Source: Methanocorpusculum petauri
GTDB lineage: Archaea > Halobacteriota > Methanomicrobia > Methanomicrobiales > Methanocorpusculaceae
DNA: 64,000 bases
NCBI RefSeq assembly: GCF_026891975.1
Contig: NZ_JAPTGB010000008.1
Span: 1-64,000, forward strand
Direction of reading: 5' to 3'
Below the pieces are notes generated by a model. The model was not told the origin of the DNA and ran no database searches. It saw nothing but the letters and a program-made list of their open reading frames with translations. Below are positions 17,455-27,158 of the stretch, piece by piece; within the stretch, counting starts at the first letter, position 1, and each line of letters opens with the position of its first letter. The translations under genes and the position numbers were made by a program.

Positions 17455-18386
17455 AGAACGAAGTTCCCTGGGTCACTGTCTGGGGCTACGGTGCGGATAT
17501 TCGTGCAACCCGCGGGACGCTCACCATTCGCGAAGGAACGTCACGACGCTCGTATCCGCTGTCTTCCATCCGCCATCTTCTCATTGCAGGCGGCCATACC
17601 CTTGAGACCGCAGCGATTGCACATCTGCTGGCAAACAGCATCTCCGTCTCTTTCTTTGATGTCCACGGGGAACCGGTCGGGGCGATCCGACCGCCCGGAT
17701 ACAGTGCATGTCCCCTCAGAACCGCGCAGAAAAACGTCCCGGTTCACCGGTTTGCAATGTCGGGTATCGTCTCTTCGTTGAAATCCCGTATGCGGTATCT
17801 CAATGAACTTGGTTCCGGTCGTGCGGACGGTCTGTACTACAAGGGGGAACTTGAGATACTTGCCGACGCATCCCGCGAGCTTGAGTTTCTGATTACTCTT
17901 CCTGAACTCGCCCGGGTGTTTTCGCTTACCCGCAACATGTATTACGAGATTCTTTCCCGTGTTGCCGCGCCGGAGCTTGGTTACCGGCGGAGAGAGAAGC
18001 CGCCGTATCCGGACCCGGTAAACGCAATGTTTTCTCACGGATATGCTGTTCTTTACGCAAGTACCGCAGTATCTGTTGCCGGAGCCGGACTTGATCCGGA
18101 GATAGGCTCTCTGTACGGGAATGTCATTCCCCCGGGGAAAAACCGCAGCGCGTGTGTTATGGATATTATGGAACCGTTGATGACACCTATGGTTGACCGT
18201 GTTGTGATGGATATGGCACAGGAAGGTCTCATCACAAAACAGTATGAGATAAGTTCCCGCTGCATTCTCTCGGAAAAACTGATGACAGAATTCAACCGCC
18301 GCCTTACCAACTCGGTTGACTCGGATACTATCGACCGGGCGGTTGCGGACTATGCGGATGCGGTCAGGTCCGGCGGCAGTGCATAG
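17451..18386 (+). CDS. Orphan Cas1 homologue with substituted catalytic residues
   Basis: 311 residues with the Cas1 layout: an N-terminal beta domain (LLIAGGHTLETAAIAHLLAN, VSFFDVHGEPVG) and a C-terminal helical domain (PVNAMFSHGYAVLYA, AGLDPEIGSLYG, VMDIMEP). Aligning by eye with E. coli Cas1, the metal ligand Glu141 (in GIEG) falls on Phe157 (in LARVFSLTRNMYYE). His208 (in IGFVH) falls on Tyr222 (in IGSLY). Asp221 is kept as Asp238. Integrase activity is therefore doubtful. No cas2, other cas gene or repeat array is nearby. The gene overlaps amzA by 4 bp. It may belong to the Cas1-solo proteins reported from methanogens, which I recall but cannot check. Confidence 0.85.
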   Translation: MKNEVPWVTVWGYGADIRATRGTLTIREGTSRRSYPLSSIRHLLIAGGHTLETAAIAHLLANSISVSFFDVHGEPVGAIRPPGYSACPLRTAQKNVPVHRFAMSGIVSSLKSRMRYLNELGSGRADGLYYKGELEILADASRELEFLITLPELARVFSLTRNMYYEILSRVAAPELGYRRREKPPYPDPVNAMFSHGYAVLYASTAVSVAGAGLDPEIGSLYGNVIPPGKNRSACVMDIMEPLMTPMVDRVVMDMAQEGLITKQYEISSRCILSEKLMTEFNRRLTNSVDSDTIDRAVADYADAVRSGGSA

Positions 18387-18431
18387 ATTTTTTGTGTTCT
18401 GCAGCCGCGTGTAGTTGTGTCTCGCAGAAAT

Positions 18432-18484
18432 TTCTGATTTTCTCAGACTGCCAGCCCATGGAGGGCGTTCAGAGGAAATCAGAA
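18432..18484. repeat. Long inverted repeat downstream of the Cas1 homologue
   Basis: TTCTGATTTTCTC (18432-18444) pairs with GAGGAAATCAGAA (18472-18484) over 13 bp with one G-T pair. The 27-base loop holds an inner GCCC/GGGC stem. A perfect palindrome CAGAAATTTCTG (18425-18436) overlaps the left arm. It lies 45 bases past the cas1-like stop. Possible terminator, RNA element or protein site; only one copy was seen. Confidence 0.6.
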
Positions 18485-18587
18485 TTCCGAAGGATACATC
18501 TGTCTGCATAACCTAATCATACCTCAAAGATATGTCCGGCAGGAAAAATAGTGTGTTCCGCCGGAGGAAATTCAGGAGATTCTACTC

Positions 18588-19760
18588 ATGCTGCTTCTTG
18601 CCCTTGCGGGAAAACCAAACTGCGGAAAATCGACTTTTTTTAAGTCGCTTACCCTTGCAAATGTTGAGATTGCCAACTACCCCTTTACTACCATCGATGC
18701 AAATAAAGGCGTCGCCTATGTGCGGTCTCCCTGCCCCTGCAAGGAACTCGGTCTGGAGAACTGCACTTCGTGTGTGGACGGTGTCCGGTTCATTCCGATC
18801 GAGCTTCTGGATGTTGCAGGACTTGTCCCCGATGCACACCTCGGCAGAGGACTCGGCAACCAGTTCCTCGACAACCTCCGGGAAGCCGACGGCATTATTC
18901 AGGTCGTTGACGCGTCGGGAAGTACCGATGCAGAAGGCAATCCCGTTGACATCGGTACCCGCGATCCCCGTGAAGATGTCGAGTTCCTCAGATACGAATT
19001 TGCCATGTGGATGGCCGGTATCGTAGATAAGCATCTTGCAAAACTCGTTCGTCAGGCGCAGGGCAAAGAAGCAGTGTTAATCGACCTCCTTGCCGGTGCA
19101 CTTGCCGGTCTCCGGATCAACGCAATTCAGATCCGCGAAGCTGTTGAAGAAACCGGCATTAATCTTGCAAAAGCAACTCAGGAGGATATTGAGCGGATGT
19201 GTGAAGTTCTTCTCCGCGTCTCAAAACCTATGATTATCGCTGCGAACAAAGCAGATCAGGCATCTGACGTTAATCTTACCTCACTTCAGGAACTCGGCGC
19301 CGTTCCCACCATCGCCGCAGGAGAACTCGCTCTCAAATCCGCGGCACAGGCAAAAATTCTCCGTTACCTCCCCGGTGACGGCACGTTTGCCCCGGTCGAA
19401 GGTGCGAAACTCTCCGCCCCGCAGCTTAAAGCGCTTACCATGATCGCCGAGAACATGAAAAAGTTCGGCGGAACCGGCGTGCAGGAAGTTCTCAACAACC
19501 TCGTCTTCGAGGAGATCGGCATGATTGTTGTGTATCCGGTCGAAGACGACAGCAAATGCTGCAACGCAAAAGGCGTTGTATTGCCTGACGCCTTCCTCAT
19601 GCCGAAGGGATCCACCCCAAAAGACCTCGCCTACCGTGTCCACACCGATATCGGCAACGGTTTTCTGTATGCTGTTGACGCCCGTACCAAGATGCGGATC
19701 AAAGACAGTACTGAACTCAAGTCAGGCGATGTCATCCGGATCGTCAGTACTGCAAAATAA
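18588..19760 (+). CDS. ychF: YchF/Obg-family GTP/ATP-binding protein
   Basis: 390 residues. P-loop AGKPNCGKSTFFKSL near residue 7, switch region YPFTTID, DVAGLVPDAHLGRGLGN, and NKAD base-recognition motif, with a C-terminal TGS domain (GVVLPDAFLMPKGSTPKDLAYRVH, split here). The N-terminal insertion CPCKELGLENCTSC carries five cysteines, seen in archaeal members and possibly metal binding. It is a translation-associated NTPase of conserved but poorly defined role. A good ribosome site (GGAGA) precedes the ATG. Confidence 0.92.
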   Translation: MLLLALAGKPNCGKSTFFKSLTLANVEIANYPFTTIDANKGVAYVRSPCPCKELGLENCTSCVDGVRFIPIELLDVAGLVPDAHLGRGLGNQFLDNLREADGIIQVVDASGSTDAEGNPVDIGTRDPREDVEFLRYEFAMWMAGIVDKHLAKLVRQAQGKEAVLIDLLAGALAGLRINAIQIREAVEETGINLAKATQEDIERMCEVLLRVSKPMIIAANKADQASDVNLTSLQELGAVPTIAAGELALKSAAQAKILRYLPGDGTFAPVEGAKLSAPQLKALTMIAENMKKFGGTGVQEVLNNLVFEEIGMIVVYPVEDDSKCCNAKGVVLPDAFLMPKGSTPKDLAYRVHTDIGNGFLYAVDARTKMRIKDSTELKSGDVIRIVSTAK

Positions 19761-19802
19761 CGGTAACCTATATTACCTTGCAGATGCAAAGGTAGAGTAA
19801 CT

Positions 19803-20120
19803 ATGGGAAGCGAGGTGTATCAGGCACAGGTTCTCCGGGCGTTCTTCGATACCATTACGGGTACCGATAGAAATCTCACCCGCATTTATATGTGCGTCAT
19901 CTCCCTTGCCAAACTCCGGGGTGAAGACCCGGAAAAACTCAGATTCCTCATGGAACAAATGCGTGCAAGTAAGGAAAAACGCGAACTCTCCATCGATATC
20001 CTCGACTACATGACCGGGGTTGCCAACTCTCTGGAGTCCTGGGCGGGCCAGTCCGCATTCGGCATCACCACTCCGGTGAACTCCGAAGATTTCGGCGGAA
20101 TATCCATGGATTCTTTCTAA
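19803..20120 (+). CDS. Conserved-looking hypothetical protein
   Basis: 105 residues, not recognised. It is predicted mainly helical, with charged heptad-like stretches (LRFLMEQMRASKEKREL) and no membrane segment. It starts 42 bases after ychF on the same strand and ends at a T-tract, so it probably shares the ychF transcript. Codon use matches its neighbours. No function is assigned. Confidence 0.65.
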   Translation: MGSEVYQAQVLRAFFDTITGTDRNLTRIYMCVISLAKLRGEDPEKLRFLMEQMRASKEKRELSIDILDYMTGVANSLESWAGQSAFGITTPVNSEDFGGISMDSF

Positions 20121-20122
20121 AC

Positions 20123-20129
20123 TTTTTTT
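20123..20129 (+). terminator. T-tract after the ychF unit
   Basis: TTTTTTT directly follows the stop of the 105-residue gene. Confidence 0.45.
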
Positions 20130-20210
20130 GACTGATTTTCTTCCAACCGGTTGTTTCTCTCCCAATCAATACAACACGTTAATATGTCACAATGAGAAAA
20201 TATTTTAACT

Positions 20211-21680
20211 ATGAGTGTGTTTGAGACTGTCAACGCAGTACTCTCCTCAGCAGTATCCATCGTGAACGAGTACATTTGGTATCTCGCTTTCATCATGCTG
20301 GGCTGCATGGGAGTGTACTTCACTTTGAAAACAAAGGGCGTGCAGCTTGGTATGCTCAAGGAGTCCTGTCGTCTTTCCTTTACCGGAATGACGAAGTCTG
20401 ATATCCTTGGGGGTAAGAATGCTGTATCGTCGTTCCAGGCGTTCTGTGTCAGTATGGGCGCCCGCGTCGGTGTGGGGAACATTTCAGGTGTGGGAATGGC
20501 CCTCATCATGGGAGGTCCGGGAGCGATCTTCTGGATGTGGCTCTTTGCCCTTATTGGTGCGGCAACGAGCTTTGTTGAATGTACAATCGGTCAGATCTAC
20601 AAAGAGAGGGGCAATGATGGTCTCTTCCACGGCGGACCTGCCTACTACATCAAAAACGCTCTTGGCAAAGGAAAGTTTGCCATCTTCGTTGCAATTTTGA
20701 TCATCATTACCTACCCGATCTGTTTTACGCAGGTGCAGGCGAACACCATTACCGATGCATTTGTTACCGCATTCACGGTTGATCCGTGGATTATGGCAAT
20801 CATCGTGACGGTGATCTCCGCAATCGTTATCTTCGGCGGTATCACCCGTGTGGCCCGTGTGTCCTCCTGGGTTGTCCCGATTATGGCACTTATCTACATG
20901 ATTATTGCAATCGTTATCATTGCAATGAACTTCACCAGAATCCCGGAGATGTTCTCCCTTATCTTCAGCTGTGCATTCGGTCTCCAGCAGTTCGGTGGTG
21001 CAGCCCTTGGTACGGCTATCATCTGGGGTGTCAAGCGTGGAGCATTCTCCAATGAAGCCGGTATCGGTTCTGTCCCGAACGTAGTTTCTGCAGCAAAGGT
21101 CAAGCACCCGGCAAGACAGGGTCTCATGCAGTCCCTGGGTGTTCTTATCGACACGCTTGTCGTCTGTTCCGCAACTGCATTCATGGTTCTCCTTGTGGGT
21201 GACTACACCAAGTACGTCGCAGCAGCAGGCGGACCTGACATGATCAGCGGCGTGACCCTTGTGCAGAACATGCTCACGCAGGATTCCATCCTCGGCGCCG
21301 CAGCACCGTACATCATTGCATTGTTCATTCTGGTCTTTGCATTCAGCAGTATGATCAGCTACTACTCAATGGGTGAGGCAAACGCCAAGTTCATCACCAA
21401 GAGTAAAAAGGCGGTGTGGGCTTTCCGGTTCATCGTTATTATCATGATCTTCCTTGCCTGTATCGCCAAGTTCGATCTTGTCTGGGCAATGGCAGATATT
21501 TTCATGGCCATCATGTGTCTGGTGAACCTCGGTGTTCTTATCTTCATCGGCAAACATGCCTTTGAAGCACTGGTTGATTACAAGAAGCAGCGGGCATCCG
21601 GTGTGAAAGAGCCGGTGTTCGATCCGTCCGTTTTGTCCTCCCAGAAAGGTATTACCTGCTGGCCGGACAAAGACGAGTAA
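20211..21680 (+). CDS. Sodium:alanine (glycine) symporter, AGCS family
   Basis: 489 residues with about eleven transmembrane segments. Family signatures are GARVGVGNISGVGMALIMGG near residue 83 and GAFSNEAGIGSVPNV near 275. Imports alanine or glycine with Na+ (family knowledge; substrate not distinguishable here). It is a single gene with its own AT-rich promoter and a hairpin terminator behind it. Confidence 0.93.
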   Translation: MSVFETVNAVLSSAVSIVNEYIWYLAFIMLGCMGVYFTLKTKGVQLGMLKESCRLSFTGMTKSDILGGKNAVSSFQAFCVSMGARVGVGNISGVGMALIMGGPGAIFWMWLFALIGAATSFVECTIGQIYKERGNDGLFHGGPAYYIKNALGKGKFAIFVAILIIITYPICFTQVQANTITDAFVTAFTVDPWIMAIIVTVISAIVIFGGITRVARVSSWVVPIMALIYMIIAIVIIAMNFTRIPEMFSLIFSCAFGLQQFGGAALGTAIIWGVKRGAFSNEAGIGSVPNVVSAAKVKHPARQGLMQSLGVLIDTLVVCSATAFMVLLVGDYTKYVAAAGGPDMISGVTLVQNMLTQDSILGAAAPYIIALFILVFAFSSMISYYSMGEANAKFITKSKKAVWAFRFIVIIMIFLACIAKFDLVWAMADIFMAIMCLVNLGVLIFIGKHAFEALVDYKKQRASGVKEPVFDPSVLSSQKGITCWPDKDE

Positions 21681-21682
21681 TC

Positions 21683-21708
21683 TTCCCCTGGGGAACACTC
21701 TTTTTTTT
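21683..21708 (+). terminator. Hairpin plus T-tract terminator after the AGCS symporter
   Basis: TTCCCC-T-GGGGAA is a perfect hairpin, followed five bases later by eight T. It looks like a bacterial intrinsic terminator. Confidence 0.7.
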
Positions 21709-21763
21709 CACCGGCTGCCAAGTCGGGTGGGTATATCTTCCAGCACTCCCAAATGAATACTTA

Positions 21764-22606
21764 ATGGAGTGCGTGCTGCTCGCAAGCGGAAGCAAAGGAA
21801 ACAGCATCTATATCGGAAACGATACGGATGCGGTGGTAATTGATGCCGGAATCGGTTACCTGAAACGTACACTGGAGGATCTTTCTCTTGACACTTCCCG
21901 CATTCGTGCGCTCTGCGTGACACACGAGCATTCTGATCACGTCCGCTCCGCAAAAGCGTTTGTAAAAGCGATGAAGATTCCGGTGTACGGGACCGGCGGC
22001 ACACTGGACGCATCGGTTCACGGGGGATTTCTGCCGCAGACGGCAAAACTGGTTGTCTGCCGGGATCGTATTCGGACAAATGCCGGGGGTCTTTCAGTTA
22101 CTGCGTTCCGCACGTGGCACGACGCGGCAGAGCCGTCAGGTTTCGTTATCGATGATGGCGAAGCACGCATTGGCGTCTGTCTCGATACACACGAGGTAAC
22201 TCCCGCTATGCTGGAAATTCTTCGCGGGTGCGATGCGGTGGTGCTCGAAAGTAACTACTGTTCTTCTGCGATGCAGAATGATACATTTCCCGACTGTGCC
22301 GCATGCCGCAGTTGCGGTGCCCGCTGCTGCGGCAACCGCCGGGTTCTCCGGATGTATCCGCGGTATCTGAAAGACCGTATCCGTGAGGATGGACATCTTT
22401 CCAATGAAAACTCTGCTGCTGCACAGCGGCTGCTTGCCGGGGACGTAGGTATCATTGCCCTTGCGCATCTGTCGGAGAACTACAACCGCCCGAATCTTGC
22501 CCGTGAATCTGCGGAGGAGGCAGCAGGAGAGTCGGGAACGAAGATCTATGTCAGCGACCAGCTTCCCGAGTACCGGGAGCGTCGGCTCGTCCGTTTTATG
22601 GTGTAG
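21764..22606 (+). CDS. MBL-fold metallo-hydrolase (YycJ-like) with Cys-rich insert
   Basis: 280 residues. Metal-binding motif THEHSDH at residues 53-59, a further His at 119 (TWHD), and Asp in CLDTHEV. The opening [13 protein letters not shown] and the late DGHLSN are typical of YycJ/WalJ-like hydrolases. Unlike the family as I know it, about 20 extra residues with C178, C181, C184, C188 and C189 sit between ESNY and YPRYLKDRI. The DNA there is self-complementary (22297-22334). Substrate unknown, possibly nucleic acid. The next gene, DNA ligase, starts 8 bases later, so they are probably an operon. Confidence 0.85.
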   Translation: MECVLLASGSKGNSIYIGNDTDAVVIDAGIGYLKRTLEDLSLDTSRIRALCVTHEHSDHVRSAKAFVKAMKIPVYGTGGTLDASVHGGFLPQTAKLVVCRDRIRTNAGGLSVTAFRTWHDAAEPSGFVIDDGEARIGVCLDTHEVTPAMLEILRGCDAVVLESNYCSSAMQNDTFPDCAACRSCGARCCGNRRVLRMYPRYLKDRIREDGHLSNENSAAAQRLLAGDVGIIALAHLSENYNRPNLARESAEEAAGESGTKIYVSDQLPEYRERRLVRFMV

Positions 22607-22614
22607 GTGTTGCA

Positions 22615-24258
22615 ATGCTGTTTCGTGAATTTGCAGAACTGTGTGACCGGCTTGAAACCATTTCTTCCCGGCTTGCGATGACCGATGTCCTTGCGGAAGT
22701 TTTCCCGGCGCTTTCCATTGAGGAACTGCCGGTGTTTGTCCGGTTCATGCGCGGAAAAATCTTCCCCGACTGGTCGTCCGAGAAGCTCGGGTTCGGGCCG
22801 GGTCTGTTGTATGAGGCGCTCGCCTATGTGATCGGGAAGAAACGGCAGGTGGTTATCTCGGCAATCAATAGTTCCGGTGATACCGGCCGTGTTGTTGAGG
22901 AGCTGCTTGAGAAACGGGAACAGACGATGTTCTTCTCAGAAGATCTTGAGCTGCTTGAGGTGCATGCACGGTTTTTACAGATGGCAAAGACCTCCGGGCG
23001 CAAGTCCCAGCAGGAACGCATGCGGTCTGCACAGTATCTTCTCTCAAACGCATCGCCGCTGGAAGGGCGGTACCTGTCGCGGCTGATGCTTGAGGAGATG
23101 CGTATCGGCGTCGGTGAGGGTGTTGTACGCGAGGCGGTTTCCAAAGGGTTTGCCGTCCCGGTGGAGATCGTTGAGCACGCTCATCAGGCCCTCAATGATC
23201 TCGGCGAGGTTGCGCTTCTGGCAAAGACTGATCCCGCCGCCCTTGCAACGGTACACGTCACTCCTTTCCGGCCGGTAAAGATGATGCTTGCACAGGCCGG
23301 ATCGATTGCCGGCATGGTAGAGGCGCACGGATTCCTTGCAGCCGAGAACAAGTACGACGGCAGCAGGTTCCAGTTCCACAAGGCGGGCGGCAGGACTGCT
23401 ATCTATTCCCGTCGTCTTGAGGAGATGACTGCATCGCTCCCTGATGTTGTAGCCATGCTTTCCGCTGCAACCGATCATGATGTTATTATTGATGGTGAGG
23501 TTATTGCGATGCAGGACGGAAAACCTATGCCGTTTCAGACGGTTCTTCGGAGAATCCGCAGAAAGCACGGAGTCAGTGATGCGGCTGACGCCATTCATAT
23601 GCAGCCGCGTGTCTTTGATATTCTTGTCTGCGACGGAGAGACTCTGATAGACCGTCCGTTTTCCGAGCGCAGGAAAATTCTGGAAAGTGTCATGAAGGAT
23701 TTTGTTGCGCCTCAGATAGTAAGCGACTCGCCTGAGGAGATTGAGACCTACTACCATGCAGCGCTTGACAACGGCAACGAAGGTATCATGCTCAAGGTTC
23801 TGGATTCTCCCTATCTTCCCGGCAACCGCGGTAAGCTCTGGATTAAGATCAAGCCCGAGGTTGATACGATTGATCTTGTTGTCACCGGTGCTGAGTGGGG
23901 CGAGGGAAAGCGTGCGAAGATGTTCGGTTCGTTTCTGCTTGCCTGTCAGGATGAAAACGGTGAGCTGCTGGAACTGAGCCGTGTGGCGACCGGTATTGAC
24001 GATGCTATGCTTGCCGAGCTGTATGAGCTGTTTAAGGATAAGATCATCGCTGAACACGGCAAAACTGTGGTGTTTGAACCTGATGTCGTTTTTGAGGTGG
24101 GGTACGCCGAGCTGCAGAAAAGTACCACCTATGCTGCCGGCTATGCTCTGCGGTTTCCTCGTTTCGTCCGCCTGCGTGACGATAAAGATCCAAGCGAGAT
24201 AGAGACGATCGATTCTCTTTTCCGCAGGTATGGTATGCAGAATAAAGCAGGCCAGTAA
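22615..24258 (+). CDS. lig: ATP-dependent DNA ligase
   Basis: 547 residues, the usual size of archaeal replicative ligase. The N-terminal DNA-binding domain is followed by the adenylation motif ENKYDGSR with nucleophile Lys246, then [20 protein letters not shown] and the WIKIKPE motif, and an OB domain. Seals nicks in lagging-strand synthesis and repair. Its last base is the A of an upstream alternative ATG of the RND gene. Probably co-transcribed with the MBL gene. Confidence 0.96.
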   Translation: MLFREFAELCDRLETISSRLAMTDVLAEVFPALSIEELPVFVRFMRGKIFPDWSSEKLGFGPGLLYEALAYVIGKKRQVVISAINSSGDTGRVVEELLEKREQTMFFSEDLELLEVHARFLQMAKTSGRKSQQERMRSAQYLLSNASPLEGRYLSRLMLEEMRIGVGEGVVREAVSKGFAVPVEIVEHAHQALNDLGEVALLAKTDPAALATVHVTPFRPVKMMLAQAGSIAGMVEAHGFLAAENKYDGSRFQFHKAGGRTAIYSRRLEEMTASLPDVVAMLSAATDHDVIIDGEVIAMQDGKPMPFQTVLRRIRRKHGVSDAADAIHMQPRVFDILVCDGETLIDRPFSERRKILESVMKDFVAPQIVSDSPEEIETYYHAALDNGNEGIMLKVLDSPYLPGNRGKLWIKIKPEVDTIDLVVTGAEWGEGKRAKMFGSFLLACQDENGELLELSRVATGIDDAMLAELYELFKDKIIAEHGKTVVFEPDVVFEVGYAELQKSTTYAAGYALRFPRFVRLRDDKDPSEIETIDSLFRRYGMQNKAGQ

Positions 24259-24374
24259 TGGTCTGTTTTCGCTTGTTTTATCCGAAAATTCCCCTTCAAT
24301 ACCCTTTTGTTAGAAGGCAAGTTTATGTAGACTCAAAGAAGAAATATTACCAGCATTTTGGCGAGGCACTTCCT

Positions 24375-26654
24375 GTGATATCACCACTTGAAAAGATTAG
24401 CGAATTCATTGTACAGCGACCGTTTTTGACCGGTTGTTTCCTGATAGCTCTTATTATGCTCTCATTTGTTGGAGCAAGTACTCTGTCCATGAGTACCGAG
24501 ACACAGGATGCGGACAAAAACGCTCACGGCGCGTACATTCTGGATAGTTATACGAATAACTTCCAGTCGGACTCCATCATGCTGATGGTGCAGGCCGACT
24601 CGGTAATGGACGTAACGGTTGTGGACCGTGTCTATACACTGCAGCAGCAGATGGCGACAACACAGGGAGTTTCGTCGGTACAAAGTGTGTATGATGTTTT
24701 GGCCGCCTACAACGGCGGTTCTATTCCGCAGAATCAGGCAATCATCGATAATGTTGTTGCAATGATTCCGGAGGGTATTACTGCATCTATTATGCCGAAC
24801 GGGCAGCTTGCGATTATTTTGATCAAGCTGGACACTGGGACGTCCTCAACGACGCAGCAGAGTATTCTCAATAACCTGAGAAGTATGACGGCTGCATCCG
24901 ATATTCCTCCGGGAGTGACGCTGACTTTTACCGGCAATGCAGCAATGCAGCAGGATATGGGCGGCGACCTTGGTTCGAACATGATCATTCTGCTGGTCGC
25001 GGCAATTGTTCTGATGATGCTTGCCTGTAAGTTTCTGTTCAACCATGTGCGGTTCCCGCTTCTGTCGATTGTGAGCGTGTTTACCGGTCTGATTCTGACG
25101 TTTGGTATGATGGGAATTTTTGGACTGCCGTTCTCAATGACGACGATTGGTGCAATGCCGATTCTCTTAGGTATCGGTGTGGATTATGCAATTCAGTTCC
25201 ATTCGCGTCTTGATGATGAGATGCGGAACAAGCGTTCTCTTCCCGAGGCAATCAAACTCGCTGTGTCCAAGACAGGTGCTGCGGTGTTTTATGCAATGAT
25301 TGCCAGTGCGCTGGGATTCATGGCAATGATGGTTTCCACTCTGCCGGATATCCGCCAGTTTGGTATCACGGCAATTCTTGGTATTGCCTGTTGTTATGTT
25401 GCTGCACTGATTATTATTCCGCTGGCAGCTGTTCTTACCAATTATCAGCCAAAACCGCACAAGCTTTTGGCAAACGGCGAGGAAAAGAAGCCGTTTTCGG
25501 AGACGTACAATGAGCTTCTGAGAAAACTTGCGGTGAAGGTGACGAAGTTTGCCGTTCCTATTATGCTCGTTCTCTGTATTATCGGATTTACCGGTGTGTA
25601 TCTGGACGAGGAGGTTCCGGTCAGTACTGATATGAAGTCCTATGTGCCGGTGGATATGCCTGCTATTGTGAATATTAATACGGTAACCCGGGCGATGGGT
25701 GATACCGGAGGTTTCCAGGTATATGTGCAGGGAGGGGAACTGACCAGTCCGGATGCGATAGAATGGATGTATAAGTGGGGAGCGCATGAGCTGGCGTTGT
25801 ACAATACGCGGTTTACGAGTGTTTCCAGTATTGCAACCGTGATTGTGGAGAAGAACGGCGGTGTTATCCCGACAACGCAGGTGGAGATTGATACTATTTT
25901 GAACTCCATGAGCGAGGCGGATAAGTCGTCCTATATTAAGGATGGAACCCAGGCGGTTATCAGTTTCGGCATGAAGTCGTTGTCGGAGGCGCAGCAGCGG
26001 TCGCTCGTCTCGGAGGTTAGTGCGGATGTGCAGTTCTTTGCACCACCCCCGGGTATTGAGGCGGTTGTGACGGGCAGTGCGTACTCATTCGTGGAGATGA
26101 TGAAGGATATCCGCGAAGGAAAGACGAAGATGACGCTGCTCGCATTTGTGATCATCTTTGCATTCCTGGCAGTCCTCTATCGGAGTGCGGGTATGGCTAT
26201 CTGTCCGCTGGTGCCGATCGTGCTGATTATCGGATGGAACGGGGCGGCGATGTACTTCTTCGGTATCGATTATACGATCCTGACGGCAACGATGGGGGCG
26301 ATGACGATAGGTGTCGCTGCGGAGTACTGTATCATGATGGTGGAGCGTATCTATGAGGAGATGGAGCATCATGATACGATAACGGCGGTGCAGAACGGTA
26401 CCGGCAAGATCGGAACGGCAATTACGGTGTCCGGTTGTGCAACGATGTGTGGTTTCTCGGCACTGATGTTCTCGAACTTCCCGATCATCAGCGGGTTTGG
26501 TATGGTGACGGTGCTTGCAATGGGCTTTACGCTGTTTGGTGCAGTGGTTGCAGTTCCGGCAACGGTTGCAATTGTTCTGAAGAACCGCAAGAAGGGTAAT
26601 CTTGAGGGCGACGGGGAGTACACGCACAACTCGATGAACTGCCCGGCATTATAA
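24375..26654 (+). CDS. RND-superfamily transporter (MMPL / HAE3 type)
   Basis: About 759 residues from a GTG at 24375, preceded by GAGG eight bases away. A longer frame from 24258 exists, but a TATA-like AAGTTTATGTAG (24318-24329) lies within it, so I prefer the shorter form. Twelve transmembrane segments fall in two repeats of one plus five, each with a large external domain. The core has GIGVDYAIQFHSRLDDE and GVAAEYCIMMVERIYEE, matching archaeal hydrophobe/amphiphile exporters of the MMPL group, which probably move lipids or hydrophobic molecules. No periplasmic adaptor would be expected. A T-tract follows the stop. Confidence 0.88.
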   Translation: MISPLEKISEFIVQRPFLTGCFLIALIMLSFVGASTLSMSTETQDADKNAHGAYILDSYTNNFQSDSIMLMVQADSVMDVTVVDRVYTLQQQMATTQGVSSVQSVYDVLAAYNGGSIPQNQAIIDNVVAMIPEGITASIMPNGQLAIILIKLDTGTSSTTQQSILNNLRSMTAASDIPPGVTLTFTGNAAMQQDMGGDLGSNMIILLVAAIVLMMLACKFLFNHVRFPLLSIVSVFTGLILTFGMMGIFGLPFSMTTIGAMPILLGIGVDYAIQFHSRLDDEMRNKRSLPEAIKLAVSKTGAAVFYAMIASALGFMAMMVSTLPDIRQFGITAILGIACCYVAALIIIPLAAVLTNYQPKPHKLLANGEEKKPFSETYNELLRKLAVKVTKFAVPIMLVLCIIGFTGVYLDEEVPVSTDMKSYVPVDMPAIVNINTVTRAMGDTGGFQVYVQGGELTSPDAIEWMYKWGAHELALYNTRFTSVSSIATVIVEKNGGVIPTTQVEIDTILNSMSEADKSSYIKDGTQAVISFGMKSLSEAQQRSLVSEVSADVQFFAPPPGIEAVVTGSAYSFVEMMKDIREGKTKMTLLAFVIIFAFLAVLYRSAGMAICPLVPIVLIIGWNGAAMYFFGIDYTILTATMGAMTIGVAAEYCIMMVERIYEEMEHHDTITAVQNGTGKIGTAITVSGCATMCGFSALMFSNFPIISGFGMVTVLAMGFTLFGAVVAVPATVAIVLKNRKKGNLEGDGEYTHNSMNCPAL

Positions 26655-26658
26655 TCTC

Positions 26659-26665
26659 TTTTTTT
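26659..26665 (+). terminator. T-tract after the RND transporter
   Basis: CTCTTTTTTTCC begins within five bases of the stop codon. Confidence 0.45.
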
Positions 26666-26715
26666 CCGGAGGATGCAGCCGGGTCAATTATCAGATTTCC
26701 GCAAAGGCAAAGATT

Positions 26716-26778
26716 TTTTTTATTCAGATCTCTTTGATCATGCAATCTGGGATACTTCAGATGGTTGGAGCAATGCCG
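26716..26778 (+). repeat. Dispersed repeat, copy 1
   Basis: 63 bases match 41959-42021 at 49 positions without gaps. Both read in the same frame as a protein-like segment: FYSDLFDHAIWDTSDGW here, FYSDIFDPAIREFSDYG there. The surrounding 75-codon frame (26673-26900) is probably a remnant. Confidence 0.55.
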
Positions 26779-26897
26779 TATTCTGTGTTTTCTGCGAAAT
26801 TCAGGATTTTATGGGCAATACCACTGTTGAAGGGATGTTAAAAAAACTGCCGGGGATAAAATGCTCTTCAGACTTGAATCGTAATAAAAAGCCATTG

Positions 26898-26920
26898 TAG
26901 GGGCAAATCAGGTGCCCCTA
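26898..26920. repeat. Hairpin with 8-bp perfect stem
   Basis: TAGGGGCA and TGCCCCTA flank a 7-base loop. A TATA-like run (TACGTATATATAACC) follows directly. Role unknown; it could be a decayed mobile-element end or a small RNA hairpin. Confidence 0.5.
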
Positions 26921-27032
26921 TACGTATATATAACCAGCATTGTGTTTATGTAATTAGTCCTGTGATATATTGTGTCAAATAAAAAATATGTTCAAGAATA
27001 ATTTATTCTCACCAGACCAAACAACAGCTTAA

Positions 27033-27158
27033 ATGTACCCTAAAAAATATGTTGAAATCTGTGCTATCCAGGTCAAGGCGGATTTTCAGGATATCTGGGA
27101 ATACGTACCTTTAACAAGGTCCCCAAATCATTTTTTTATTCGAGGTCAATTCTGGTAA
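27033..27158 (+). CDS. Doubtful 41-residue open frame
   Basis: ATG to TAA in the AT-rich tract. The peptide starts MYPKKYVEICAIQVKADF and is not recognised. There is no clear ribosome site. It may be a fragment of a lost gene. Confidence 0.15.
   Translation: MYPKKYVEICAIQVKADFQDIWEYVPLTRSPNHFFIRGQFW

Noticed and set aside
17451-18386. Casposon
   Set aside because: No family B polymerase, terminal inverted repeats or target duplication were seen around the Cas1 homologue, and its catalytic residues look lost.
17451-18588. CRISPR array near the Cas1 homologue
   Set aside because: No regularly spaced direct repeats were found around the gene or in the other intergenic stretches. Only single inverted repeats occur.
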